Source of the DNA: Gaiellaceae bacterium | GTDB taxonomy: Bacteria; Actinomycetota; Thermoleophilia; Gaiellales; Gaiellaceae | Direction of reading: 5' to 3' | Length of the DNA: 64,000 nt | NCBI GenBank assembly: GCA_030446625.1 | Contig: JAUJMY010000018.1 | Location: forward strand, 1-64,000 | Shown here: piece by piece, positions 1 to 9,884 of the stretch | Layout of the letters: every line of letters begins with the position of its first letter | Numbering within the stretch: the stretch's first letter is position 1 | The notes under the pieces: model-generated | Told to the model about the DNA's origin: nothing | What the model saw: only the letters and a program-made list of their open reading frames with translations | Database searches by the model: none | Made by a program: the position numbers and the translations under genes

Positions 1-483
1 GAGCTCGCTCTGCGCTGCGCAGTCGAGGTCGATCGTCTGCGCGCGCGTGTGTTTCTCGTCGTGGCCTTCGTTCGCCTTGGTCGCGGGGGTGTAGATCGGC
101 TGCGGTAGCCGCTGCGACTCGGTGAGCCCCGGCGGGAGCTCGTGGCCGCACACGCGTCCGGTGCGGACGTAGTCCTTCCAGCCGGAGCCTGACAGGTAGC
201 CGCGGACGACGCACTCGATCGGCAGCATCTGGAGGCGGCGGCACTCCGTCGAGCGGCCGTCCTCGCCGAGCGCGAGCAGGTGGTTCGGGCAGATCTCGCG
301 CGTGCGCGCGAACCAGAACGCCGAGAGGCCGGTCAGGACGCGCCCCTTGTCGGGGATCTCGGTCGGCAGGACGACGTCGAAGGTCGAGATCCGGTCGCTC
401 GCGACGAGCAGCAGGCGCTCGTCGTCGAGGGCGTAGAGCTCGCGGACCTTGCCGCTTCCGACGTGCAGCGCAGCTTCAGGCAT
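1..483 (-). CDS. purC: SAICAR synthetase (partial, C-terminus outside window)
   Basis: This is the first 161 codons of phosphoribosylaminoimidazole-succinocarboxamide synthase, which joins aspartate to CAIR in de novo purine synthesis. The N-terminus shows the typical GKVRELY turn, the ASDRISTFDVV stretch and the ECVVRGYLSGSGWKDY nucleotide/substrate segment. It starts at an ATG at 483 that overlaps the end of purB by 8 bp, so the two genes are probably translationally coupled. The window edge cuts off the C-terminal part. Identification is from family motifs and the purine gene neighbourhood. Confidence 0.95.
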   Translation of the reverse strand, partial: MPEAALHVGSGKVRELYALDDERLLLVASDRISTFDVVLPTEIPDKGRVLTGLSAFWFARTREICPNHLLALGEDGRSTECRRLQMLPIECVVRGYLSGSGWKDYVRTGRVCGHELPPGLTESQRLPQPIYTPATKANEGHDEKHTRAQTIDLDCAAQSEL

Positions 484-1792
484 GGATCGGCTCCTCCTTC
501 GCGACGAGCGCCCGCAGGCGCTCGAACACGGTGTCGACGTGGCGTGTGTAGACATCGAGGTCGAAGACCTGGTCGAGCTCGAGGCGACTCGCGATGTGCG
601 TGTCGGCGCGGACGAGGCTTTCGAAGTCGAGCTCCTCCTCCCACGCGCGCATGGCGTGCGCCTGGACGAGCCGGTACGCGTCGTCGCGCGAGAGCCCCGA
701 CTCGACGAGCGCGAGCAGTACCCGTTGGCTGAAGAAGAGCCCGTGGCTCGCGTCGAGGTTGCGGCGCATGCGCTCCGGGTGGACGACGAGCCCGCGGACG
801 AGCCAGGTGAAGCGCTCGAGCATGTAGTCGAGGGCGAGGAACGCGTCGGGGACGACGATGCGCTCGGCGGACGAGTGGGAGATGTCGCGCTCGTGCCAGA
901 GCGCGACGTTCTCGAGCCCCGCGACCGCCGCCGCGCGCACGACCCGCGCGAGCCCGCAGATCCGTTCCGCAACCACAGGGTTGCGCTTGTGCGGCATCGC
1001 GGACGACCCCTTCTGCCCGCGTGCGAACGGCTCCTCGACCTCGCGCACCTCGGTCCTGGCCAGGTGGCGGAGCTCGAGCGCGAACTTGTCCAGCGACGAG
1101 GCGACGACCGCGAGCGTGGTCAGGAGCTCCGCGTGCCGGTCGCGCTGGAGGATCTGCGTCGAAGCCGGTGCCGGCTCGAGACCGAGTCGCTCGCACGCTG
1201 CGCGCTCGACGTCCGGATCGACGGCCGAGTAGCTCCCGACCGCGCCCGAGAGCTTGCCGACGCGCATGCCTTCCAGCGCGCGGCCGAGCCGCGCGAGGTT
1301 CCGGTCGAGCTCGAACGCCCAGACCGCGAGCTTGAGGCCGAACGTCGTGGGCTCCGCGTGGACGCCGTGCGTGCGGCCGATCGTGAGGGTGTCGCGATGC
1401 TCCTCCGCGCGTGCGACGACCCCGTCGCGCGCCGCGCGGAGCCCGTCGAGCAGCAGGCGGCCGCCCTCCTGCACCTGGAGGGCGAGCGCGGTGTCGACGA
1501 CGTCCGAGGACGTGAGGCCGTAGTGGAACCAGCGTCCGTCCGGGCCGAGCTGCTCGCCGACGGCGTCCACGAACGCCGCCGTGTCGTGATGCGTGCGCTC
1601 CTCGATCTCGCGGACCCGTGCGGGCGACGGCGCGATCGCGCGCTCGCGGGTCGCGGCCGCTGCCGCCGCGGGAACGACGCCCGCCTCTGCCCACGCGTCC
1701 AGCGCCGCGAGCTCGACCGCGAGCCAGAGCTCCAGCTTGCGCTCCTCCGACCACACCGCAGCCATTGCGGGACGGGAGTAGCGCGCGATCAC
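476..1792 (-). CDS. purB: Adenylosuccinate lyase
   Basis: The 438-aa protein of the fumarase/aspartase superfamily cleaves both SAICAR and adenylosuccinate. The superfamily signature SSAMPHKRNPV is present, as is the TSSDVVDTA active-site segment. The length fits the short bacterial PurB type. The annotated start at 1792 gives a short extra N-terminus; an internal ATG at 1765 (MAAVWSEE) is an equally good start. It lies between the kinase gene and purC in a minus-strand purine cluster and overlaps purC by 8 bp. Confidence 0.95.
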   Translation of the reverse strand: MIARYSRPAMAAVWSEERKLELWLAVELAALDAWAEAGVVPAAAAAATRERAIAPSPARVREIEERTHHDTAAFVDAVGEQLGPDGRWFHYGLTSSDVVDTALALQVQEGGRLLLDGLRAARDGVVARAEEHRDTLTIGRTHGVHAEPTTFGLKLAVWAFELDRNLARLGRALEGMRVGKLSGAVGSYSAVDPDVERAACERLGLEPAPASTQILQRDRHAELLTTLAVVASSLDKFALELRHLARTEVREVEEPFARGQKGSSAMPHKRNPVVAERICGLARVVRAAAVAGLENVALWHERDISHSSAERIVVPDAFLALDYMLERFTWLVRGLVVHPERMRRNLDASHGLFFSQRVLLALVESGLSRDDAYRLVQAHAMRAWEEELDFESLVRADTHIASRLELDQVFDLDVYTRHVDTVFERLRALVAKEEPIHA

Positions 1793-1825
1793 TACCCCGA
1801 TGCTAGCGCCGCCGTCGGATCGCCC

Positions 1826-2671
1826 TCACGGGCTCGGGAGCCGCCTGCGGACGCCGGCGAGCCCGCGTTCGACGAGCTCCGGACGGCTCTGCTCGAGCCC
1901 GTACGCGACCTCGTACCACGGCCCGAGGCGGTGGTAGATCAGCGCTCGTTTCCGCAGATGCGGATCCGATGCGCCGTAGGCGGCTAGAGCGGCGTCTGCG
2001 AAGGCTGCCGGTGTCCCGTGCAGGAGCCACGAGAGATCGAGCGCCGGGTCGCCGATTCGCGCGTCCGTCCAGTCGAGCACCCCGCTAACGCGGCCCGATT
2101 CGCAGAGGATGTGCTCCGGGCCGAGATCGCCGTGGATCAGGACGGCGTCGAAGTCGAATGCTTCGTCCGCCAGGGCTGTATCGAGGAGACTTTCCGCCGC
2201 TGCACGTTCGGGGCCGGCGAGGAGTGGAAGGACGACGGCGCGGAACGCGTCAACGCGGATCGTCCGTTCGTTCCTCCACCACTCGCGCCCGTCGCCGCGG
2301 ACGCCGAGCGCTACCGCCTGCTCCACGGGGAACCGATGCAGCGCGGCGAGGAAACTACCGACGCCGGCCGCGACGACCGGGTCCGCGGCTTGGAGTGCGT
2401 CCCCCGGCAGTTTCCGGTAGCCGACGGCGCGCACGCCGTCGCGCGCGATCAGCTCGAACTGTGGAATGGCGACCGGTAGCGCGGACGCGAGAGCCGGCAA
2501 AAGCGCGATCTCAGCCTCCATCGACTCGGCCACTTCCGCGCGGCGCGGGATGCGGATGATCCACTCGCTGTCGACGTCGAGTACGAGGCTGTCCCAGCCG
2601 TCCTCGATCACGCGAACGGCTCGCGCGCGCAGCTGCGGAAAGAGCGCGAGAGCGCGCTCCGCGTGTTTCAC
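1826..2671 (-). CDS. Aminoglycoside phosphotransferase (APH)-family kinase
   Basis: The 281-aa protein has a protein-kinase-like APH fold. The catalytic loop reads HGDLGPEHIL (the usual Asn replaced by His, which is common in this family), followed by the metal-binding DWTDARIGDPALDLSW. I chose the GTG at 2671 because it overlaps the purE stop as GTGA, the coupling pattern used throughout this window. The substrate cannot be told from sequence; APH-fold enzymes also phosphorylate sugars, homoserine and other small molecules, so resistance should not be assumed. It sits inside the purine cluster between purE and purB. Confidence 0.85.
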   Translation of the reverse strand: MKHAERALALFPQLRARAVRVIEDGWDSLVLDVDSEWIIRIPRRAEVAESMEAEIALLPALASALPVAIPQFELIARDGVRAVGYRKLPGDALQAADPVVAAGVGSFLAALHRFPVEQAVALGVRGDGREWWRNERTIRVDAFRAVVLPLLAGPERAAAESLLDTALADEAFDFDAVLIHGDLGPEHILCESGRVSGVLDWTDARIGDPALDLSWLLHGTPAAFADAALAAYGASDPHLRKRALIYHRLGPWYEVAYGLEQSRPELVERGLAGVRRRLPSP

Positions 2672-3093
2672 GCGGAGGTGTCGAGGATCCGCGTCGCGAG
2701 GACCGCCGCGTTGCGCGCGTTGTCGACGCCGACGCACGCGACGGGCACGCCGGGAGGCATCTGGGCGATCGAGAGCAGCGCGTCGAGCCCGTCGAGGACG
2801 CTGAGCGACGAGCGCAGCGGCACGCCGATCACCGGCAGGTCGGTGTGCGCCGCGACCGAGCCCGGCAGCGCGGCCGCGAGCCCGGCGCCGGCGATGAGGA
2901 CGCGCAGGCCTCGCTCGCGCGCGCTCCGTGCGTACTCGGCGACGGCGTCCGGCGTCCGGTGCGCCGAGCGGACGTCGAACTCGTAGGCGACCCCACGCGC
3001 GTCGAGCTCGTCGAACGCGCCCTGCATGCGCTCGCGATCCGACTCGGAGCCGACGAGGATGCCGACCAGCGGCTGCGGGTCAGGCGCCGACAC
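2668..3093 (-). CDS. purE: N5-carboxyaminoimidazole ribonucleotide mutase (PurE class I)
   Basis: The 141-aa protein converts N5-CAIR to CAIR. It shows the N-terminal GSESDRERM motif, the SAHRTPD segment that contacts substrate, and the AGAGLAAALPG motif. Length is slightly short for PurE (about 160 aa). The start overlaps the purD stop by 14 bp and its TGA overlaps the GTG of the downstream kinase. No purK is visible in the window, although class I PurE normally works with PurK. Confidence 0.94.
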   Translation of the reverse strand: MSAPDPQPLVGILVGSESDRERMQGAFDELDARGVAYEFDVRSAHRTPDAVAEYARSARERGLRVLIAGAGLAAALPGSVAAHTDLPVIGVPLRSSLSVLDGLDALLSIAQMPPGVPVACVGVDNARNAAVLATRILDTSA

Positions 3094-4294
3094 GCGTTGC
3101 TCCCGCTGCGATGTCGCTTCGGTACCGCATCCCGGCGAAGGAGATCAGATCCGCCGCTTGGTACGCGCGGGTTCGCGCGTCGTCGAGTGTCGCGGCGACC
3201 GCGGTGACGTCGAGGATGCGGCCGCCGCTCGTCACGAGTCGGTCGCCGCGCAGCGCCGTGCCCGCGTGGAAGACGAGTGCGCCTGCCGCCTGGGCGTCCT
3301 CCACGCCCTCGATCGGGGAGCCGGCGTCGCCCCGCTCCGGGTAGTCGCCCGCAGCCAGCACGACGGTGACCGCCGCGTCGTCGGAGGCGGGCAGCTCGAC
3401 ACCTGCCAGGTCGCCGCCCGCCGCCGCCGCGAGCGCCGCGAGCACGTCGGCGTCGAGCAGTGGCAGGATCGTCTGCGCCTCGGGGTCGCCGAAACGGCAG
3501 TTGAACTCGAGCACCTTCGGGCCGTCGTCCGTGAGCATCAGCCCGGCGAAGAGCACGCCGACGAACGGCTTGCCGCGCGCTGCGAGCTCGGCGAGAACGG
3601 GCCGGTGAAACCTGTCGAGGAGCTCGTCGAGCTCGGCCGCGAGCTCGGGAACCGGTGCGAACGCTCCCATCCCGCCCGTGTTCGGGCCGGTGCCGCCGTC
3701 GCCGATCCGCTTGTAGTCGCGCGCCGGGGGGAGCGGGATCGCCGTGGCGCCGTCGGTGAGCGCGAAGACGGACGCTTCTTCGCCCTCGAGCAGCTCCTCG
3801 ATCACGACGGGCCCGCCGTAGCTCGCCGCGGCGCGGAGGCCGGCGTCGAGCTCGTCCTGCGTGCGGCACACGAAGACACCCTTGCCGGCGGTGAGGCCGT
3901 CCGCCTTGACCACACACGGCGGGCGCGCGACCGACAGCGGTTCGGCGGTCGGCACGCCGGCCGCGCGCATCACGTCCTTCGCAAACGCTTTCGAGCCTTC
4001 GATCCGCGCCGCGGCCGCGCTCGCGCCGAAGACGGAGAAGCCCGAGTGCCGAAGCGCGTCGCCGACTCCCCCGACGAGGGGCGCCTCGGGGCCGACGACG
4101 ACGAGATCGACGTCGAGCGTCCCGGCCAGGTCGAGCAGCCCCTCCGCGTCGTCGGCGCGCACGGGGTGGCACTCGCCGAGCGCGGCGATACCCGGGTTGC
4201 CCGGAGCGGCGTGCAGCTCCGCGTCCGCACCGCGGCTCAGCTTCCACGCCAGCGCGTGCTCGCGGCCGCCCGACCCGACGAGGAGGACCTTCAC
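3080..4294 (-). CDS. purD: Phosphoribosylamine-glycine ligase (GARS)
   Basis: The 404-aa ATP-grasp enzyme joins glycine to phosphoribosylamine, an early step of purine synthesis. The N-terminus is diagnostic (VKVLLVGSGGREHALAWKL), and GPEAPLVGG, the ATP-grasp core (PCVVKADGLTAGKGVFV) and EFNCRFGDPE follow in the expected order. I set the start at GTG 4294, because the reading frame extends upstream only through Arg/Pro-rich sequence with no family similarity. It heads the minus-strand run purD-purE-kinase-purB-purC. Confidence 0.95.
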   Translation of the reverse strand: MKVLLVGSGGREHALAWKLSRGADAELHAAPGNPGIAALGECHPVRADDAEGLLDLAGTLDVDLVVVGPEAPLVGGVGDALRHSGFSVFGASAAAARIEGSKAFAKDVMRAAGVPTAEPLSVARPPCVVKADGLTAGKGVFVCRTQDELDAGLRAAASYGGPVVIEELLEGEEASVFALTDGATAIPLPPARDYKRIGDGGTGPNTGGMGAFAPVPELAAELDELLDRFHRPVLAELAARGKPFVGVLFAGLMLTDDGPKVLEFNCRFGDPEAQTILPLLDADVLAALAAAAGGDLAGVELPASDDAAVTVVLAAGDYPERGDAGSPIEGVEDAQAAGALVFHAGTALRGDRLVTSGGRILDVTAVAATLDDARTRAYQAADLISFAGMRYRSDIAAGATRVGA

Positions 4295-4359
4295 CCGCGG
4301 CGACTCTACTCGCCGCTCCGGGCGTTTCGCGGAATGCCGCGCGGCGCATAGGAGCGACC

Positions 4360-4695
4360 ATGACGTCGTCCGCGTGGGAGCCGGGCCTCGACCGGCACGA
4401 GTGGGAGAGCGAATACCAGCAGCTCGAGCCGGAGCTCGAGACTGCGCCCCGCGAGGCGTTGCCCGAGCTCCGCGACCTGATCGAGCGGATCCTCGTCGAG
4501 CGTGGGTACGACGTGCACGACCCCGTTGCACGCGACGGCGACGAGCGAGAGATCGTGAGCGAGTTCCAGGCCGCCTCCGAGACGGCGCTCGCGGTCGAAC
4601 GCGGCGACGACGTCGGCCACGGCGACGTCGCGGCCGCGATCAACGGGCTGCGCGAGCTCTTCGGCTATTTGGTCGAAGAGCGCAGCACGCCGTAG
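4360..4695 (+). CDS. Small acidic conserved-type protein, unknown function
   Basis: The 111-aa acidic protein has no signal peptide or membrane segment. The middle reads as a helix-rich domain (LPELRDLIERILVERGYDV) followed by REIVSEFQAASETALAVERGDDV, suggesting a compact all-helical fold. It is divergent from purD and is followed after 8 nt by another small gene whose Shine-Dalgarno AGGAGG overlaps this gene's TAG stop. I do not recognise the family. Codon use with GC-rich third positions supports real coding. Confidence 0.7.
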   Translation: MTSSAWEPGLDRHEWESEYQQLEPELETAPREALPELRDLIERILVERGYDVHDPVARDGDEREIVSEFQAASETALAVERGDDVGHGDVAAAINGLRELFGYLVEERSTP

Positions 4696-4703
4696 GAGGC
4701 CCG

Positions 4704-4876
4704 ATGTCACGCAAGCAAGAGGACGAGAAGCAGCGCCAGAAGAAGGTGCGCGAGGCGAAGGCCGAGGGCAAGACGCCGAGCGAGGCCGGCGCCACCCAGG
4801 GTGCGAAGGAGCAGCGCTCGAAGCAGCCGCGCGGCGGGCACCCGAAGCAGAAGACGACGCACCCCGTGAAAGGCGA

Positions 4877-4880
<4 letters not shown>
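4704..4880 (+). CDS. Small highly charged protein, unknown function
   Basis: The 58-aa protein is almost entirely Lys, Arg, Glu and Gln with no hydrophobic core (begins MSRKQEDEKQRQKKVREAK), so it is probably disordered or nucleic-acid associated. A perfect AGGAGG at 4694-4699 precedes the ATG, which argues that it is translated. Its TAG stop is interlocked with the stop of convergent purA through a shared CTAG at 4877-4880. Function unknown. Confidence 0.65.
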
Positions 4881-6148
<1,268 letters not shown>

Positions 6149-6185
6149 GCTCGCAGTGTGCCGGAAGCGCCGGTCGCTACGCCGG

Positions 6186-8822
6186 CTAGCCGGCCGCGAG
6201 GTCGGCGAACTTCGCGTAGCGCTTCAGGAACGAGAGCTTGATCGTGTCCGTCGGCCCGTTCCGGTGCTTGGAGAGGATGATCTCCGCCAGGCCCTGCTGG
6301 TCGGACTCCTCGTTGTAGTACTCGTCGCGGTAGACGAACGCGACGAGGTCGGCATCCTGCTCGATGCTGTTATGGACGGACATGTCCTCGGCGACGAAGT
6401 TGTGGAGGCCGTCCACAGTCAGGTCGAAGACGTCCTCGGCACCAGCCGGTTCGATTGAGACGACCTCGTCCCAGTAGACGTCGCTTGTCGCGAGGCGATA
6501 GAGGTCCTCGGAGTCGATGATCTCGGCGACTCGTCGCGCGCGGGCGCGGCCGAGATTCGTCTGGTAGAGCGTCGAGCCGCAGTACGCGGTCCCTAACGCA
6601 GCGTGAAACTCGCGCGTCGGCATCCCGCGCGCCGCGAGCGCCGTCCGGACGTGCGTATCCCATGCCTCGCGTGGCACGACGTCGCGGTTGGTGTTCGGTC
6701 GCCCCGGCGCGGTTGCGAACTTGTCGACGATCACGGCGCCGTCCGCTGCGCGCTGCAGGCCGGCGCCGCCGATCGTTTGGAGGAAGAGTTCGATCTCGAG
6801 ACGACCGCTCACGTCGACGCGGTGAATCGGCCGGCCCTTACTGCCCATGGCGACTTGTCGTCGTCGCGCGTTGATGCCGACCCGGAGCAGCAGGGACTGC
6901 ACGTCGCGCGCGAGCCGCTCGCTGCTCGAGTCGTACCGCACGACCGGGTACTGGTGCGCCCGGCCGGCGCGTATGCAGCCGTCCGTCGCCCAGAGATGGC
7001 GGAGGAACGTCGCGATTCCGAACGCGCTCTGCTCGAACACCCGCTCCGGCACGCGCTTCTCCCACGAACGCAGCCCGAAGACGGCGAGCTCGTCGAGCCA
7101 CGCCGCGACCGGGTTGCGCTTCCGGTGCGTGAGGTGTGCCGTCGATGCGAGGTAGACCTGGTACCACTGCCTCTCCGCGCTGACGCGCGGCGTCACCGCG
7201 TCGCCGAAGACGTCGGCCGCGAGCACGGCCACCATCCCCGCGAGCTCCCTGTCGCGCGTCGTGTACTGGACCGCGTGCCGCGGCAGCGTGCACCCGTCTC
7301 CGATGAGGTGGCCGAGCAACGCGAGCTCGGAGCTCGTCATCGTCTCGGTTTCCGGCCCCGGAACGTGTCGCGGTAGCGCGATGCGCATCCCTTTCGCCAT
7401 GTCGTCGAGGCGCCGCCAGCCGTCGAAGGCGAGGAACTTGTGGTTAGCCGTCGCGCGGACCTCGCGCCCGAGCCGCGTCCGCAGCCGGAATACCGGCTTC
7501 CGGCCCGTACAGAACGCATTGACGATCGGGCGCGGCTCGTACCGCCACGTCGTGGTGTCGAGTGCGAGCACGCGCGTTCCCTCGCAGCCGATCAGGTCAC
7601 GGATCGGATGGTATGTCCCCTCGTCCGGCAGGTAGACGCGCGTCTCGCCGGCGAGACAGCCGCTTTCTCTCAAATCCGAGAGGATCGGGCGCTTGTCGTG
7701 CCGCTGCTCCACCGCGCGCGAGAGCTGGGACATGGCCAGGATCGGCAGGTCGAGGTCGCGCGCGAGCACCTTCAGCTGGCGCGAGATCTGCGAGACCTCC
7801 TGGACGCGGTTCTCCGCCGTCGAGCCCGAGGTCATCAGCTGCATGTAGTCGACGACGATCAGCCCCAGATTCGGCTCCCTCGTCTTCAGCCGGCGCGCCT
7901 TCGAGCGGAGCTCCATCATCGTGATCGAGCCCGTGTCGTCGACGTAGATCGGCGCCTTCGCGAGCTTGTCGCACGCCGCCGTCAGCCGGGGCCAGTCGTC
8001 GACGGCGAGCTTCCCGGTTCGCAGGCGCTGCGACTCGACCTTCGCCTCGCTGCACATCAGGCGCTGCGTGACCTCCGACTTCGACATCTCGAGCGTGAAC
8101 AGCGCGACGGGCGTCTCGGCGCGGACGCCGAGGTTCGCGGCGATGCACAGCCCGAGCGCCGACTTGCCCATGCTCGGGCGCGCGGCGACGATGATCAGGT
8201 TGCCCGGCTGGAAGCCGGACGTGAGCCGGTCGAGGTCGCGGAACCCCGACGGAGTGCCCGTGACGTCCGCTCCGGCTTCGTAGAGCAGCGTGATCCGCTC
8301 GAAGCTCTCCTTGAGCAGCTCCTCGATGTGCGTGAACTCGGTCGAGACCCGCTGCTGCGAGAGCTCGAAGATCACCTGCTCGGCGCGGTCGACGAGGTCG
8401 GCCGTCTCGCCGGGCCGTTCCCAGCCCAGCCGCGCGACCTCCGAGCCTGCCGCGATCAGGCCGCGGAGCGTCGCCATCTCGCGCACGATCCGCGCGTAGT
8501 GCGTCGCGTTCGCCGTCGCCGGGACGAGCGCCGCCAGCTCGTGGATGCGCACGCGTCCGCCCACCGCCTCCAGCTCGCCGCGCTGCTCCAGCTCGTCGAC
8601 GAGCGTGATCGCGTCGACGGGCTCGCCCTTCGCGTACAGCGCGAGCGCCGCGTGGTAGATCTTCGCGTGGCTCTCGCGGTAGAAGTCGGCGCGGTCGAGG
8701 ATCTCGCTCACCGCGCCGATCGCCATCGGCGAGAGCATCATCGCGCCCAGGACGGACTCCTCGGCGTCGAGGTTCTGGGGCGGGACGGGGGCCGCCTGCG
8801 CGACCTGGGCGAGCTGCGCCAT
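6186..8822 (-). CDS. dnaB: Replicative DNA helicase DnaB with an in-frame intein
   Basis: The 878-aa precursor would splice to a helicase of about 448 aa. The N-terminal domain covers residues 1-160; the RecA-like ATPase has Walker A ARPSMGKSAL (214-223) and Walker B LIVVDYMQLM (321-330). The helicase sequence stops at LRESG (388), is interrupted by a 430-aa intein, and resumes at SIEQDADLVAFVYRDEYY (819 onward). DnaB unwinds DNA at the fork. No clear Shine-Dalgarno precedes the ATG at 8822. A LexA-box-like site lies about 93 bp upstream. Confidence 0.96.
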   Translation of the reverse strand: MAQLAQVAQAAPVPPQNLDAEESVLGAMMLSPMAIGAVSEILDRADFYRESHAKIYHAALALYAKGEPVDAITLVDELEQRGELEAVGGRVRIHELAALVPATANATHYARIVREMATLRGLIAAGSEVARLGWERPGETADLVDRAEQVIFELSQQRVSTEFTHIEELLKESFERITLLYEAGADVTGTPSGFRDLDRLTSGFQPGNLIIVAARPSMGKSALGLCIAANLGVRAETPVALFTLEMSKSEVTQRLMCSEAKVESQRLRTGKLAVDDWPRLTAACDKLAKAPIYVDDTGSITMMELRSKARRLKTREPNLGLIVVDYMQLMTSGSTAENRVQEVSQISRQLKVLARDLDLPILAMSQLSRAVEQRHDKRPILSDLRESGCLAGETRVYLPDEGTYHPIRDLIGCEGTRVLALDTTTWRYEPRPIVNAFCTGRKPVFRLRTRLGREVRATANHKFLAFDGWRRLDDMAKGMRIALPRHVPGPETETMTSSELALLGHLIGDGCTLPRHAVQYTTRDRELAGMVAVLAADVFGDAVTPRVSAERQWYQVYLASTAHLTHRKRNPVAAWLDELAVFGLRSWEKRVPERVFEQSAFGIATFLRHLWATDGCIRAGRAHQYPVVRYDSSSERLARDVQSLLLRVGINARRRQVAMGSKGRPIHRVDVSGRLEIELFLQTIGGAGLQRAADGAVIVDKFATAPGRPNTNRDVVPREAWDTHVRTALAARGMPTREFHAALGTAYCGSTLYQTNLGRARARRVAEIIDSEDLYRLATSDVYWDEVVSIEPAGAEDVFDLTVDGLHNFVAEDMSVHNSIEQDADLVAFVYRDEYYNEESDQQGLAEIILSKHRNGPTDTIKLSFLKRYAKFADLAAG
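6369..7658 (-). other. Intein in DnaB with LAGLIDADG homing endonuclease
   Basis: The insert covers precursor residues 389-818. It begins with Cys389 (CLAGETRVYLPDEG, block A), has an RATANHKFL block B, and ends VDGLHNFVAEDMSVHN with the terminal His-Asn followed by extein Ser819, so all splicing nucleophiles are present. Two LAGLIDADG-type motifs, LLGHLIGDG (502-510) and LRHLWATDG (608-616), mark an internal homing endonuclease. The insertion point (RESG / SIEQD) is the site used by the well-known Synechocystis and Rhodothermus DnaB inteins. Frame and codon pattern are intact, so it is probably functional. Confidence 0.93.
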
Positions 8823-9097
8823 CAGGGGCTAGTCAAGAGGGGACAGGGCGCAGCCGCAACCGTGTGCACAAGTGCCACGGAAGTGCTCGGAACTTGCGAA
8901 CTGCAGCCATAAGGGAACGCATGTTCGCAGAGCCGCCGGACGGAGCTGTGGACACCTCTGCCGCTGCGAGCGGGAACTTCGTCGCAGATTCCCCACCCCG
9001 TGGACACGGTGGGGACGGACGGGCGGGAGGGATTGCCGGCACTGGCGCAGGCGGAAGACCGCGGCGCGCAGCACAGCCGGCGGCGTGACTCTTCCGG
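8823..9097. other. Intergenic region upstream of dnaB
   Basis: This 275-bp stretch separates dnaB from the secreted-protein gene, both on the minus strand. I see no convincing coding sequence. The one recognisable element is the palindromic LexA-like site at 8914-8927. A GC-rich imperfect inverted repeat (CCCCACCCCGTGGACACGGTGGGG, arms around 8992-9014, quoted here only as its arms CCCCACC and GGTGGGG) could act as a terminator for the upstream gene. Confidence 0.4.
8914..8927. promoter_or_regulatory. Putative LexA (SOS) box upstream of dnaB
   Basis: The core GAAC-GCAT-GTTC (8915-8926) is a perfect palindrome and fits the Gram-positive SOS consensus CGAAC-RNRY-GTTCG at 13 of 14 positions (the first base is G). 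It lies about 90 bp upstream of the dnaB start in the intergenic region. LexA itself is encoded at 41.6 kb. Whether a dnaB promoter overlaps the site is not visible. Confidence 0.6.
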
Positions 9098-9814
9098 CTA
9101 CTCGGTGCCGCGTTGACGCGCCTCGAAGACGATCACGCTGCTAAAGCCGAAGCCGTCGACCTGAAACGCGTAGCAGCCACGTTCGCGCAGACGGACGCTC
9201 GACGGATGATCGCCTTCGCCTCGTGCCCGAAGCGCGGCTGAGGGAACGATTCCTCGTCCGAAGCGCAGAAGGAGCGGGCCGTCCAACTGGCGTCCGCGGA
9301 TCAGGAAGAGGCCGTCGTACGTCGATGCCACGATCCAGTTGACCTTTTGCCCGCTCCATTTGCTTCCGGCATTGATGCTCTGTCGTGGAGGCGGGTACTC
9401 GAAGGTGATCACCAAGCGATCGCTCTCTGCCGAGGGAGTCCCCGGATAAGCAGGACCGCGTCCCCACGCGGTCCCGCCGAAGCCCCACCTCGACAGGTCG
9501 CCGTCTGGATCGGCGGTGGCGGCTGGGCACGAATCGCCGCGGGGAAGGCGCCGCACCCGTAGCGGGCGGAATAGCGGCGCCCAGTCGTCGCTGACGAGCC
9601 GCCCCCCGTGGCAGTGGAACTTGTAGCGGTGATACTGGAGGTCGAACCGACGCGTGCAGGCTCGGTCGGCGTGGAGGCAGACGCGCTTCCCGCCAACAGA
9701 GGCCGCGACAGCACCCTTAGCGCAACGCACGGCCCTTGTTGCGTCGGGAGCGGCGCTCGCTACCGATCCGGCGAGGATCGTAGAGGCAGCAACGCCGACG
9801 ACGATCGGCCTCAT
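9098..9814 (-). CDS. Secreted protein of unknown function
   Basis: The 238-aa protein has an N-terminal signal peptide (MRPIVVGVAASTILAGSVASA with a typical Ala-x-Ala cleavage site). The mature part has several Cys residues (for example CAKG, RVCLH, ACTRRF, FHCHGG) that may form disulfides, and a C-terminal segment resembling a beta-sandwich (VTFEYPPPRQSI ... RLRERGCYAFQVDGFGFSSVIVFEA). I do not recognise the family. It sits between rplI and dnaB, interrupting an otherwise common gene order, and may have inserted there. Confidence 0.75.
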   Translation of the reverse strand: MRPIVVGVAASTILAGSVASAAPDATRAVRCAKGAVAASVGGKRVCLHADRACTRRFDLQYHRYKFHCHGGRLVSDDWAPLFRPLRVRRLPRGDSCPAATADPDGDLSRWGFGGTAWGRGPAYPGTPSAESDRLVITFEYPPPRQSINAGSKWSGQKVNWIVASTYDGLFLIRGRQLDGPLLLRFGRGIVPSAALRARGEGDHPSSVRLRERGCYAFQVDGFGFSSVIVFEARQRGTE

Positions 9815-9884
9815 TGTTACGCCACTTTACCCGTGCCCGCATCGGCAACGACCGCACCGGCCCAGACGAGTTCGCCGATCTCTC

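Noticed and set aside
449-1987. Long open frame on the plus strand opposite purB
   Set aside because: It is antisense to purB, lacks family similarity, and is explained by the extreme GC-rich third positions. Many similar antisense frames in the window were rejected for the same reason.
1826-2671. Antibiotic-resistance gene
   Set aside because: The fold is APH-like but the context is a purine operon and no mobile element is near, so resistance cannot be claimed.
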